A stretch of DNA of 64,000 nucleotides from Lachnospira multipara LB2003 (GTDB lineage: Bacteria; Bacillota; Clostridia; Lachnospirales; Lachnospiraceae): contig NZ_JNKW01000007.1 in the NCBI RefSeq assembly GCF_000702205.1, forward strand, positions 62,001 to 126,000, read 5' to 3'. Of this stretch, positions 16,201-22,986 are shown one piece after another. The position numbers and the translations under genes are program-made. Each line of letters starts with the position of its first letter. The stretch's first letter is position 1. The notes beneath the pieces were generated by a model. The model had not been told where the DNA came from, ran no database searches, and was given only the letters and a program-made list of their open reading frames with translations.

Positions 16201-17016
16201 GCTGGTTATAGAGTTTATGTAGATGGCGTAGCTGTTTATACAGATGAATCAACAGATACTTTCAATCCTGTAAATGGTGCTTATACAACTAATAAGACAG
16301 AAATTAAATTAACAGATGTAGATACAACTAAGTCTCATACAATTACAGTTCAGGCTGGAGATACATGGTGGAAAGCTGCTAAGACAATGGGGAACTTTGA
16401 TAAGATGGCTTCTTATAACTGGACAGTTAAGGGTCTTGAATTAACTACACAGGCTTATGAAGAGCCAAGTGAAGAACCAACTACAGAAGAACCAACAACT
16501 AAGGAGCCAGAAACACCTAGTGAAACTCCATCTGGTGAAGTGGCAGCAGATACAGGAATTGCATATGAGATGCTCTCAGGTAGTGATGTTAGTGTAAGAA
16601 AGGGCGAAAAACTCATACTTCGTTCAGCAGCAGACTTTAGTAAGTTTGTATGCGTAAAGCTTGATGGTAAGGAAATTGATCCATCTAACTATAAGGCATA
16701 TTCTGGTTCTACTGTTGTTGAAATTAATGAAGACTTCATTAATACATTAGAAGCTGCTAATCACAAAATTGAGATTGTATCAAATGATGGACTTGCAGTC
16801 GCTAATGTAACAGTAATAGACGCTAATGATAGCCTAGACAATAAAGTGGCAGCAGATACAGCAAATGTAGAAGCAGTAACAACTGATAAAGCTAGTACAG
16901 GAAATGAAGTGGCAGCTGCTACAGGAGATAATAATAATTTAATTATTTTAGTAACTTTAATGACATTTATGCTTGCAATAATGAGCATTTCATATAAGAT
17001 GACTAAAGAAAAATAA
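13234..17016 (+). CDS. Cell-surface GH28 (polygalacturonase-like) protein with FnIII domains
   Basis: A 1260-aa surface protein. In order: signal peptide (1-34), an N-terminal fibronectin-III-like domain (about 80-195), a GH28 beta-helix (about 200-740), two further FnIII-like modules (about 755-845 and 955-1060), a Glu/Pro/Thr linker (about 1077-1100), a small Ig-like module and a C-terminal membrane anchor (about 1234-1253) with a KMTKEK tail. GH28 motifs are NGD (488-490), TGDD (509-512), GHG (545-547) and RFK (577-579, usually RIK), as in exo-polygalacturonases of the PehX type. It probably trims pectin at the cell surface. ATG 13234 is preferred over 13228, which sits one base after GGGAGG. 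No LPXTG motif is seen. Confidence 0.85.
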   Translation: MKSKSLRKALALAMANAMILGVVGSNCSLTSASGLPSTTGHDTYVNSDVFSVISSDSFGTTALDSPLFSKNIGSYDITNLQVPTLAYDDTSIGLVWEKPENYENVADYHVYINGELQETARENFKENAKWTYTYMQSFYDYYKTASDVDMVNVDIHSFRATDLSPETSYEISVVAIDKDGNELGNKVSITATTTKTPEVVNVLDYGVKYTEGYTSYNDEINKIIEDNTKAIQAAIDAVPEGGKLVIPDNDQGLVLVSGALWLHSNMTLELDGTLWASPNSDHFEIGFLMYPFYTDTRDWGLINAVSQDENAPLENIRITGNGTLYGNGWKYGAGDTMYGDGYTSNLGVNTQAGDPDVGATQSDFALPRYMGGSNTKVYYYGIQAADSAKKYLSNLYNEDGTRKYSDELIESLTSKIKANKSDKLSSIATQDLKDAYATRASLLIMRNISNVYVSDITVENPSNHSVNILDSRNIATTNVKVFSYDGNNGDGLGYGCSQNVVCWNNFTDTGDDNLGFGASVGEGARDCNIQTNSELWMFNNFLREGHGGLAAGSHTGNGIQDVLFEDTVMNHIDMAFRFKSAPTNGGFAANITMRDCAIADTNQAWVLTTSYSDPNSASSTEAAEIGEFYNFAAYDVSVYGVTQNTICVYADVDYDNAPNKPAHKHHNLYFQDITFGDVGKNGGYKYYGGWDTLTGCENAVFYNVKTVSYNSKAVSKATDAAWTNIKYCKNIIFQGTTLESLNIKSSNVENAMQAPEVIDNNITATSAEDGKSVSLSWATQKDNYSMTYGVDTYVNGKMVDFVSGLSDTQTTISSLSPGVDYTFKVYVSDKTGNKTLINEVSVKTNGEDTESIVVPKSTIVTLTNPIYTCAQASFASAYANDNRVRGYKIYANGTLVKTIYNYQIKDYKNAASISNQVGRLTAGTNNEVSVVAFTDSGKEYKYDPVYVTTLGNYDYKAPVFAATAKITAVANKDNTIDLSWDEAVDDTAVAGYRVYVDGVAVYTDESTDTFNPVNGAYTTNKTEIKLTDVDTTKSHTITVQAGDTWWKAAKTMGNFDKMASYNWTVKGLELTTQAYEEPSEEPTTEEPTTKEPETPSETPSGEVAADTGIAYEMLSGSDVSVRKGEKLILRSAADFSKFVCVKLDGKEIDPSNYKAYSGSTVVEINEDFINTLEAANHKIEIVSNDGLAVANVTVIDANDSLDNKVAADTANVEAVTTDKASTGNEVAAATGDNNNLIILVTLMTFMLAIMSISYKMTKEK

Positions 17017-17021
17017 AGCGG

Positions 17022-17085
17022 GACAGGTTAAATACTTAACACAGTTAAAACTACAATAATAGCAGCTAGATTCCATGTCTTTTTT
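17022..17085 (+). terminator. Possible weak terminator after GH28 gene
   Basis: GACAGG ... CCATGTC around a large loop, followed by TTTTTT. The stem is short with a bulge, so this is a weak call; no better terminator is visible before the next gene. Confidence 0.3.
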
Positions 17086-17131
17086 ATGCAAAATTAACAT
17101 TGATATAAATCTTTAATTATGGAAAAATATC

Positions 17132-17147
17132 TTTACCAAGTGGTAAA
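17132..17147 (+). promoter_or_regulatory. 16-bp palindrome upstream of gltD-like gene
   Basis: TTTACCA (17132-17138) and TGGTAAA (17141-17147) around AG, ending 27 bp before the start codon. Symmetry and position suggest a repressor operator. I cannot assign a regulator. Confidence 0.4.
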
Positions 17148-17174
17148 TGTAAAAAATGAATGGAGTGTAGGAAA

Positions 17175-18398
17175 ATGGCGATTAATGTAGTAGATGAAGC
17201 TAAGAGATGTTTACAGTGTAAAGTACCAATGTGTAGAAAAGGATGTCCGATTTCTACAAATATTCCGGAAATGAATAAATTATTTTTGGAATTTAAAAAA
17301 GATGAAGCTGGAAAAATGTTATTTGAGAATAATCCACTTTCAGCAATTTGTTCCTTAGTATGTAATCATGAAAAACAATGTGAAGGTAATTGCGTATTAG
17401 GAAGAAAGGGTTCTCCTGTACATATTTCAAGTATAGAAAATTATATTTCAGATGCTTATCTTGATCATCTTAATTTAACAAGACAAGAAAGCAAAAACCA
17501 GAGGGTTGCCATTATTGGTGGTGGCCCTGCTGGTATTACAATTTCAGTAATACTTGCTCAAAGAGGTTATGATGTAACTATTTTTGAATCTAGAGATAAG
17601 ATTGGTGGCGTCTTAAGATATGGTATTCCAGAATTTAGATTACCAAAGACAGTACTTGATAGATATCAGGCTCAGTTATCAAAGGTTGGAATTAAGATTA
17701 GACCACATACAGTTGTGGGACATGCCCTTACAATCGATGATTTAGAAAGAGATGGCTATGAGGCAATCTTTATTGGAACTGGTGTATGGAGACCAAAGAA
17801 ACTAGGAATAAAGGGCGAAAGCTTAGGAAATGTACATTTTGCAATTGATTATCTTGCAAATCCAGATGTATATGAATTAGGAAAAAGACTAGTAATTATT
17901 GGTGCTGGTAATTCTGCTATGGATGTGGCAAGAACAGCTACAAGAAAGGGCGTATCAGAGGTTTATGTATTCTGTCGTAGAGGTCATGCAGCTGCATCAG
18001 TTAGGGAACTTGAGTATGCAGAGGCAGATGGAGTACAGATTCTTTATGGTTATAGACCTGATGAATTTACTGATAATGGCGTACTTTATAAGATTGCTAC
18101 AATGGATGAAGAAGATAATGTATTATCTATGAGTGAACAAAAATTCTTTGAAGCAGATAGCATTATAGTTGCAGCAAGTCAGGGCGCTATGAATAGAATT
18201 GTAAGCACAACAACTGGTATTGAAACAACTGACAAGGGCTTACTTCATACAGATGAAAGAGGAAGCACAACAAGAGATGGTATTTTTGGTGCTGGTGATG
18301 TTGTTAATGGAGCAAGAACAGTAGTTGAAGCTGTTAAGTATTCTAAAGAAGTAGCAGAAGCTATGGATGAATATTTAACAAAGAGAAGAAATAAGTAA
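17175..18398 (+). CDS. GltD-like FAD/Fe-S NAD(P) oxidoreductase
   Basis: A 407-aa flavoprotein of the glutamate-synthase small-subunit/PreT/NfnB family. Two N-terminal 4Fe-4S motifs (Cys12, 15, 20, 24 and Cys59, 63, 69, 73) precede an FAD fold (IIGGGPAG, 113-120) and a second NAD(P)-binding fold (IIGAGNSAMD, 241-250). The C-terminal GAGDVVNGARTVVEAV closes the FAD site. Such proteins pass electrons from NAD(P)H to a partner. No gltB, preA or nfnA lies beside it, so the partner is unknown. ATG 17175 follows GGAG nine bases upstream. The 16-bp palindrome at 17132 may regulate it. Confidence 0.87.
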   Translation: MAINVVDEAKRCLQCKVPMCRKGCPISTNIPEMNKLFLEFKKDEAGKMLFENNPLSAICSLVCNHEKQCEGNCVLGRKGSPVHISSIENYISDAYLDHLNLTRQESKNQRVAIIGGGPAGITISVILAQRGYDVTIFESRDKIGGVLRYGIPEFRLPKTVLDRYQAQLSKVGIKIRPHTVVGHALTIDDLERDGYEAIFIGTGVWRPKKLGIKGESLGNVHFAIDYLANPDVYELGKRLVIIGAGNSAMDVARTATRKGVSEVYVFCRRGHAAASVRELEYAEADGVQILYGYRPDEFTDNGVLYKIATMDEEDNVLSMSEQKFFEADSIIVAASQGAMNRIVSTTTGIETTDKGLLHTDERGSTTRDGIFGAGDVVNGARTVVEAVKYSKEVAEAMDEYLTKRRNK

Positions 18399-18413
18399 AA
18401 TATTAAACACAAA

Positions 18414-18465
18414 CCTACCTGTATTAAATTTTCAGAAGAAAAGTTTAGTATGGGTAGGATTTTTA
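18414..18465 (+). terminator. Terminator after gltD-like gene
   Basis: A long imperfect stem from CCTACC (18414-18419) to GGTAGG (18453-18458), continued inward as TATTAAATTTTC / GAAAAGTTTAGTA, followed by ATTTTT. Confidence 0.8.
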
Positions 18466-18476
18466 TACTTATATTA

Positions 18477-18506
18477 TTGGGATATTAAGAAAAAGTATGT
18501 TATAAT
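18477..18506 (+). promoter_or_regulatory. Extended -10 promoter of ireB-ruvX unit
   Basis: TTGGGA (18477-18482), 18-bp spacer, TGT then TATAAT (18501-18506). The perfect -10 with a TGn extension predicts a strong promoter. Start of transcription near 18513 would give a leader of about 130 nt in which I see no known riboswitch. Confidence 0.7.
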
Positions 18507-18642
18507 TATATACAGATAAGTTGGAAGTAATGGATATAAATTATACTGGCATAAATATACAATATGCGTTTTGAGTTTGTACTTGTTAAATAACTAGATT
18601 TATTATATTATTAATACATATATTAGGAAGGACGTGATTTAG

Positions 18643-18900
18643 ATGGCAGATAACAATACTCAATTTTTTAAGACTCAGCCAGAAAAGACTATTTCGGTTG
18701 AAGGAATTATAGAGCAAGTATATCTTGCTTTAAAGGAGAAGGGATATAATCCTGTTAATCAGATTGTTGGATACATTATGTCTGGGGATCCAACATATAT
18801 TACAAGTCATAATAATGCTAGAAGCCTAATTATGAAGGTGGAACGTGATGAACTTGTAGAGGAAGTAATTAGATATTTTATTGAAGGTAAAGGCTTATAA
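18643..18900 (+). CDS. ireB: IreB family regulatory phosphoprotein
   Basis: An 85-aa protein of the DUF965/IreB family (YrzL in B. subtilis). In Enterococcus faecalis, IreB is a substrate of the serine/threonine kinase IreK and lowers cephalosporin resistance. Recognisable segments are [40 protein letters not shown] and [26 protein letters not shown]. It heads the conserved order ireB-ruvX-DUF1292 found across Firmicutes; ruvX starts 6 bp later. Confidence 0.93.
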   Translation: MADNNTQFFKTQPEKTISVEGIIEQVYLALKEKGYNPVNQIVGYIMSGDPTYITSHNNARSLIMKVERDELVEEVIRYFIEGKGL

Positions 18901-18906
18901 ATATTA

Positions 18907-19365
18907 ATGAGATATTTAGGCTTAGATTATGGTAGTAAGACTGTAGGTGTTGCGCTGTCTGACCCTTTTGGCTGGACAGCACAAGCCCTAGAGACAATTA
19001 CTAGAAAAGAAGAGAATAAATTACGTAAGACTTATGCAAGGATAGAAGAATTAATAAAAGAGTATGAGGTTAGCAAAGTAGTGGTTGGATTGCCTAAGAA
19101 TATGGATGATACGGAAGGTGAGAGAGCATTACTTGCAAGGGATTTTGCAGCAAATATTCACAGAAGAACTGGGATTGAAATTGTAATGTGGGACGAAAGA
19201 TTAACTACAGTTGCAGCAGATGAAGTTCTAAGTGAAGCTGGCGTTAGAAAGGAGAACAGAAAAGCTGTTATAGATAAGATAGCAGCAGCCTTTATATTAC
19301 AAGGTTATCTCGATTATGAGGCTGATAAGGCTAGAAAAGAGATTATCAATAAAAGCGAAAGCTAA
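18907..19365 (+). CDS. ruvX: YqgF/RuvX putative pre-16S rRNA / Holliday-junction nuclease
   Basis: A 152-aa RNase H-fold protein. Conserved acidic and basic signatures are LGLDYGSKTVGVALSD (4-19), VVGLPKNMDDTEG and DERLTTVAADEVL. In E. coli YqgF matures the 5' end of 16S rRNA; older annotations call it a Holliday-junction resolvase. There is no clear SD in the 6-bp gap after ireB, so translation is probably coupled. Neighbour order matches B. subtilis yrzL-yrrK-yrzB. Confidence 0.92.
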   Translation: MRYLGLDYGSKTVGVALSDPFGWTAQALETITRKEENKLRKTYARIEELIKEYEVSKVVVGLPKNMDDTEGERALLARDFAANIHRRTGIEIVMWDERLTTVAADEVLSEAGVRKENRKAVIDKIAAAFILQGYLDYEADKARKEIINKSES

Positions 19366-19464
19366 TCATGGGGAGAAGTTGTACTGTGATTAGGTTATTT
19401 TGCTGTCTAAAAATTAAAAATCTTGTTAAAAGAAAAAAAGGGAAACAAAAATAAGGGAGAGTTT

Positions 19465-19719
19465 ATGGAAAAGATTACTTTAATGTCAGAAGATGACAAA
19501 ATCGAGCTTTTTATTCTTGAAGAGACCAGAATTAGTGGTATTAATTATATTTTAGCATCCGAGAGTGAAGACGATGATGAAGCAGAAGTTTACATTCTAA
19601 AGGATACTTCTAAGGATAGTGAAGAAGATGCTATTTATGAATTTGTGGAAGATGATGATGAATTAAATGCAGTTGCTAAGGTATTTAGCGAATTGCTTGA
19701 TGATGTAGATATTAAATAA
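19465..19719 (+). CDS. DUF1292 family protein
   Basis: An 84-aa very acidic protein of the DUF1292 family (YrzB). The core is MEKITLMSEDDKIELFILEE, then YILASESEDDDEAEVYILKD, and an acidic end. ATG 19465 follows AAGGGAGAG; the open frame continues upstream to a TTG without an SD. Function is unknown. It always travels with ireB and ruvX, as here. Confidence 0.9.
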   Translation: MEKITLMSEDDKIELFILEETRISGINYILASESEDDDEAEVYILKDTSKDSEEDAIYEFVEDDDELNAVAKVFSELLDDVDIK

Positions 19720-19765
19720 GAAATAATTGACATAATGTCATAAATATATAATTAAGGAGTGTTAT

Positions 19766-21436
19766 ATGAAAAAAGAAGCGAATTCCACCTTAAAAATAGT
19801 ACCTCTTGGTGGTTTAGAGCAGATTGGTATGAACATAACAGCTTTTTGTTATGAAGATAGTATTATAGTAGTAGACTGTGGACTTAAATTTCCAGATGAT
19901 GATATGTTAGGTGTTGATTTAGTTATTCCTGATGTAACATTTTTAAAGGATAATATTGATAAGGTAAAGGGCTTTGTAATTACCCATGGTCATGAAGATC
20001 ATATTGGAGCAATTCCTTATATTTTAAAAGATGTTAAGGTTCCAATTTATGGTACAAAGCTTACAATTGCCTTAATTGAATCAAAGCTTAAGGAACACAA
20101 TATGATGAAGGAAGTAAAGAGAAAGGTTGTTAAATATGGACAGTCTATTTCTCTTGGTAACTTCAGAGTTGAATTTATTAGAACAAATCACAGTATTGCT
20201 GATGCAGCAGCACTTGCTATTTATTCACCAGCAGGTACTGTAATTCATACAGGTGACTTTAAGGTAGATTATACTCCAGTTGATGGTGATCCTATTGATT
20301 TACCTAGACTTGGTGAAATTGGTAAGAAGGGTGTTCTTGCTTTAATGTGTGATTCAACTAATGCACTTAGACCAGGCTTTACAATGTCTGAGCGTACAGT
20401 TGGTGCTACATTTGATAAGATTTTTGCTGATAATAAGAATTCAAGAATTATTATTGCAACATTTGCATCTAATGTAGATAGAGTTCAGCAGATTATTAAT
20501 ACTGCTGTTAAATATGATCGTAAGGTATGTGTTGAAGGTCGAAGCATGGTAAATATTATTGAAGTTGCCCAAGATCTTGAATACTTAAAATTCCCAGAGG
20601 GAACATTAATTGAAACAGAAGAAATGAAAAATTACAATCCAGAACAGATTGTACTTATAACAACAGGTAGCCAGGGTGAATCAATGGCAGCTCTTTCAAG
20701 AATGGCAGCTAATATTCATCGTAAGGTATCAATTATGCCAGGAGATTGTGTTGTATTTTCTTCAACTCCTATCCCTGGTAATGAAAAATCAGTATCTAAG
20801 GTTATTAATGAATTAGGAATGAAGGGCGCTAAGGTTATTTTCCAGGATACTCACGTATCAGGACATGCCTGTCAGGAAGAAATTAAGCTTATTTATTCCT
20901 TAGTAAGACCTAAGTATTCAATTCCGGTACATGGTGAATATCGTCATTTAATTGCTCAAAAAGAGCTTGTAATGGGACTTGGATATCCTAAGGAGAACAT
21001 TATTGTTGCTAAATCTGGTGATGTAATTGAATTATCAGATGAAGAGGCTAAGATTACAGGAAAAGTTCCTGTTGGTGAAGTAATGGTTGATGGTCTTGGA
21101 GTAGGTGATATTGGTAATATCGTACTTAGAGACAGACAGAATTTAGCAGAGAATGGTATTATTATTGTTGTTCTTACATTCGAGAAGGGTTCAGGACAGC
21201 TTATTGCAGGACCTGATATTGTATCAAGAGGTTTTGTATATGTAAGAGGTGCTGAAGAATTACTTGATGAATCAAGACTTGTAGTTAATGATTCAGTTCA
21301 AAAATGTATTGATAGCAGAATATCAGACTGGGGTAAAATTAAAAATATTATCAAAGATGATTTATCAGAATTCCTTTGGAAGAAGATGAAGAGAAATCCT
21401 TTAATTCTTCCAATTATTATGGAAGCAGATATTTAA
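19766..21436 (+). CDS. rnjA: Ribonuclease J
   Basis: A 556-aa metallo-beta-lactamase/beta-CASP ribonuclease, the 5'-3' exo- and endonuclease of RNA turnover in Firmicutes. Metal ligands THGHEDHIGA (His74, His76, Asp78, His79) and HTGDFKVD are present. The beta-CASP segment has FASNVDR, TTGSQGE and SVHGEYRHL-type motifs (here IPVHGEYRHL), with a C-terminal domain of the usual length. SD AAGGAGTG. It sits between the DUF1292 gene and a ylbF-like gene, an insertion relative to the B. subtilis order. A terminator follows at 21441. Confidence 0.95.
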   Translation: MKKEANSTLKIVPLGGLEQIGMNITAFCYEDSIIVVDCGLKFPDDDMLGVDLVIPDVTFLKDNIDKVKGFVITHGHEDHIGAIPYILKDVKVPIYGTKLTIALIESKLKEHNMMKEVKRKVVKYGQSISLGNFRVEFIRTNHSIADAAALAIYSPAGTVIHTGDFKVDYTPVDGDPIDLPRLGEIGKKGVLALMCDSTNALRPGFTMSERTVGATFDKIFADNKNSRIIIATFASNVDRVQQIINTAVKYDRKVCVEGRSMVNIIEVAQDLEYLKFPEGTLIETEEMKNYNPEQIVLITTGSQGESMAALSRMAANIHRKVSIMPGDCVVFSSTPIPGNEKSVSKVINELGMKGAKVIFQDTHVSGHACQEEIKLIYSLVRPKYSIPVHGEYRHLIAQKELVMGLGYPKENIIVAKSGDVIELSDEEAKITGKVPVGEVMVDGLGVGDIGNIVLRDRQNLAENGIIIVVLTFEKGSGQLIAGPDIVSRGFVYVRGAEELLDESRLVVNDSVQKCIDSRISDWGKIKNIIKDDLSEFLWKKMKRNPLILPIIMEADI

Positions 21437-21440
21437 AATT

Positions 21441-21475
21441 AAAAGCGGCTAGTTATTTTTATAATAGCCGCTTTT
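21441..21475 (+). terminator. Rho-independent terminator after rnjA
   Basis: AAAAGCGGCTA (21441-21451) pairs with TAGCCGCTTTT (21465-21475), with additional TTAT/ATAA pairing around a T loop. The 3' arm ends in TTTT. Confidence 0.9.
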
Positions 21476-21525
21476 GCCTTTAAATAGGGTTAAAGTAAGG
21501 TTTTTGTCAATTGGAGGGGACGCTT

Positions 21526-21876
21526 ATGGGAAAGCAGGACAAAATAGAAGAGCTAAAAAAGGAATTAACAAATTCTATCTTAGAAAGTGCAGAATATAAG
21601 GAATATAAAAGGCTGGATGAAGAAATAGGCAGAAATCCTGATCTTAGACGAGCTGTGGATGAATTTAGAAAAAAGGTTTTTGAAGTAGTAAATAATGATG
21701 ATATAGAAGATGCATATACTGCAATGGTTAACCTTAATATTGAATATTCTGATATGCGAAGACAGGATTTGGTTAATAGATATTTAACTGCAGAAATCTG
21801 TTTTAGTAGTCTAGTTAAGGATGTTATTAAGTCTATAGTTGACCCTATAGATATGGAACTTGATTTTTTACGTTAA
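21526..21876 (+). CDS. YlbF/YmcA family protein
   Basis: A 116-aa helical protein of the Com_YlbF family (DUF964). It contains ESAEYKEYKRLDEEIGRNPD followed by helices up to the C-terminus. In B. subtilis YlbF, YmcA and YaaT form the Y-complex that binds RNase Y and affects competence, sporulation and mRNA decay. Its place directly after rnjA fits an RNA-turnover role, but that is inference. ATG 21526 follows GGAGGGG; an upstream in-frame TTG overlaps the SD and is rejected. Confidence 0.82.
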   Translation: MGKQDKIEELKKELTNSILESAEYKEYKRLDEEIGRNPDLRRAVDEFRKKVFEVVNNDDIEDAYTAMVNLNIEYSDMRRQDLVNRYLTAEICFSSLVKDVIKSIVDPIDMELDFLR

Positions 21877-21919
21877 AACCCTTATTATAGCTTGTGATAG
21901 ACAACAAACGGAGGATTAC

Positions 21920-22285
21920 ATGAGCAATAAAAATATTAGACTTATTACAGCAGTTTCTGTTAATGTACTAGTTATTCTTATAGGAATTATAGTTATATAT
22001 AAAGTTGGAAGTGATGCTTACAATTTTGGTAATAACATTTTTAATGAGGTTTCAGCTGATACAAGCAATAATGCTAGAGAAGTTGAGGTTACTATTAATT
22101 CAGGTATTTCTGCTAAGGAATTAGCTAATACTTTTTATGAGAAGGGCTTAGTTAACGATAAGAAGCTTTTTTATTACCAGATTTTAGTTTCAGATTATAA
22201 GGATAAGTGGGTGGATGGTACATATAAATTAACAACAGATATGTTACCAACAGACATGCTTAAAGTAATTTGCGTAGAAGATTAA
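21920..22285 (+). CDS. MltG-like membrane protein lacking the catalytic domain
   Basis: A 121-aa protein: short cytoplasmic N-terminus, one membrane helix (about 9-29), a linker, and a LysM-like subdomain (VEVTINSGISAKELANTFYEKGLV through MLPTDMLKVI). This matches only the N-terminal third of endolytic transglycosylase MltG, which is about 350 aa and carries the catalytic Glu further on. Nothing MltG-like follows; the next gene is a methyltransferase. It occupies the yrrL (mltG) position of the B. subtilis operon. It may be a non-catalytic peptidoglycan-sensing or regulatory derivative. ATG 21920 follows GGAGGATTAC. Confidence 0.75.
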   Translation: MSNKNIRLITAVSVNVLVILIGIIVIYKVGSDAYNFGNNIFNEVSADTSNNAREVEVTINSGISAKELANTFYEKGLVNDKKLFYYQILVSDYKDKWVDGTYKLTTDMLPTDMLKVICVED

Positions 22286-22312
22286 TAAAGGATTAAAGAA
22301 AGAAGGATACCA

Positions 22313-22954
22313 TTGATAGTTAATGAAAGAGTGGTAGCTTATATTAATTCTTTAGATAGAGGTAATTCAGATATTGTTAATACAATAGAAAAAGAAGCGA
22401 TTGAAACAGGCGTTCCAATCATTAGAAAAGAGATGGGGAATTTACTAAAAGTGTTGCTTTCTTTAAAGCAACCTAAACGCATCTTAGAAGTAGGTGCGGC
22501 AGTAGGTTACTCATCTATTCTTATGGCCGAGAATATGCCTAGTGATTGCCATATTACAACTATCGAGAATTATGAAAAGCGAATACCAATAGCAAAAAAT
22601 AACTTTAAAAGAGCTAATATGACTGATAGAATCACGCTAATTGAGGGTGATGCCACAGAAGTCTTAAAAGAATTAGATGAGACATACGATTTTATTTTTA
22701 TGGATGCAGCTAAGGGACAGTATATAAATTTCTTACCTGATATTATGAGATTATTAAATAAGGGCGGATTGCTTATTTCTGATAATATCTTACAGGAAGG
22801 CGAAATTGTTGAGTCCCACTATACAGTAAGCAGAAGAGATAGAACAATTCATCAAAGAATAAGAGAATATGTTTATACACTTACACATAGTGATGAGCTT
22901 ATTACATCAATAGTTCCTATTGGTGATGGAATAACATTAAGTATAAAGAAATAG
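22313..22954 (+). CDS. trmR: TrmR-like tRNA 5-hydroxyuridine O-methyltransferase
   Basis: A 213-aa class-I SAM methyltransferase of the O-methyltransferase family 3. Motif I is ILEVGAAVGYSSILMA (about 60-75), followed by DFIFMDAAKGQYINFLP and GGLLISDNILQEGEI. B. subtilis TrmR (YrrM) converts ho5U34 to mo5U34 in tRNA and is encoded beside the U32 proteins that make ho5U, the same arrangement as here. The start is TTG 22313, with AGAAGGA five bases upstream; the next in-frame ATG would remove about 40 conserved residues. Confidence 0.85.
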   Translation: MIVNERVVAYINSLDRGNSDIVNTIEKEAIETGVPIIRKEMGNLLKVLLSLKQPKRILEVGAAVGYSSILMAENMPSDCHITTIENYEKRIPIAKNNFKRANMTDRITLIEGDATEVLKELDETYDFIFMDAAKGQYINFLPDIMRLLNKGGLLISDNILQEGEIVESHYTVSRRDRTIHQRIREYVYTLTHSDELITSIVPIGDGITLSIKK

Positions 22955-22986
22955 ATTTTTTATGTGTTACAAAGGAAAGGATTATT

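Noticed and set aside
18424-18441. CodY-box-like sequence AATTTTCAGAAGAAA
   Set aside because: It forms the inner stem of the terminator after the gltD-like gene, which explains the symmetry. The match to AATTTTCWGAAAATT fails in the second half.
19727-19752. TTGACA ... TATAAT upstream of rnjA, overlapping palindrome TGACATAATGTCA
   Set aside because: The spacer is only 14 bp and transcription would start at the ribosome site. It may be chance in A+T-rich DNA; no promoter is claimed.
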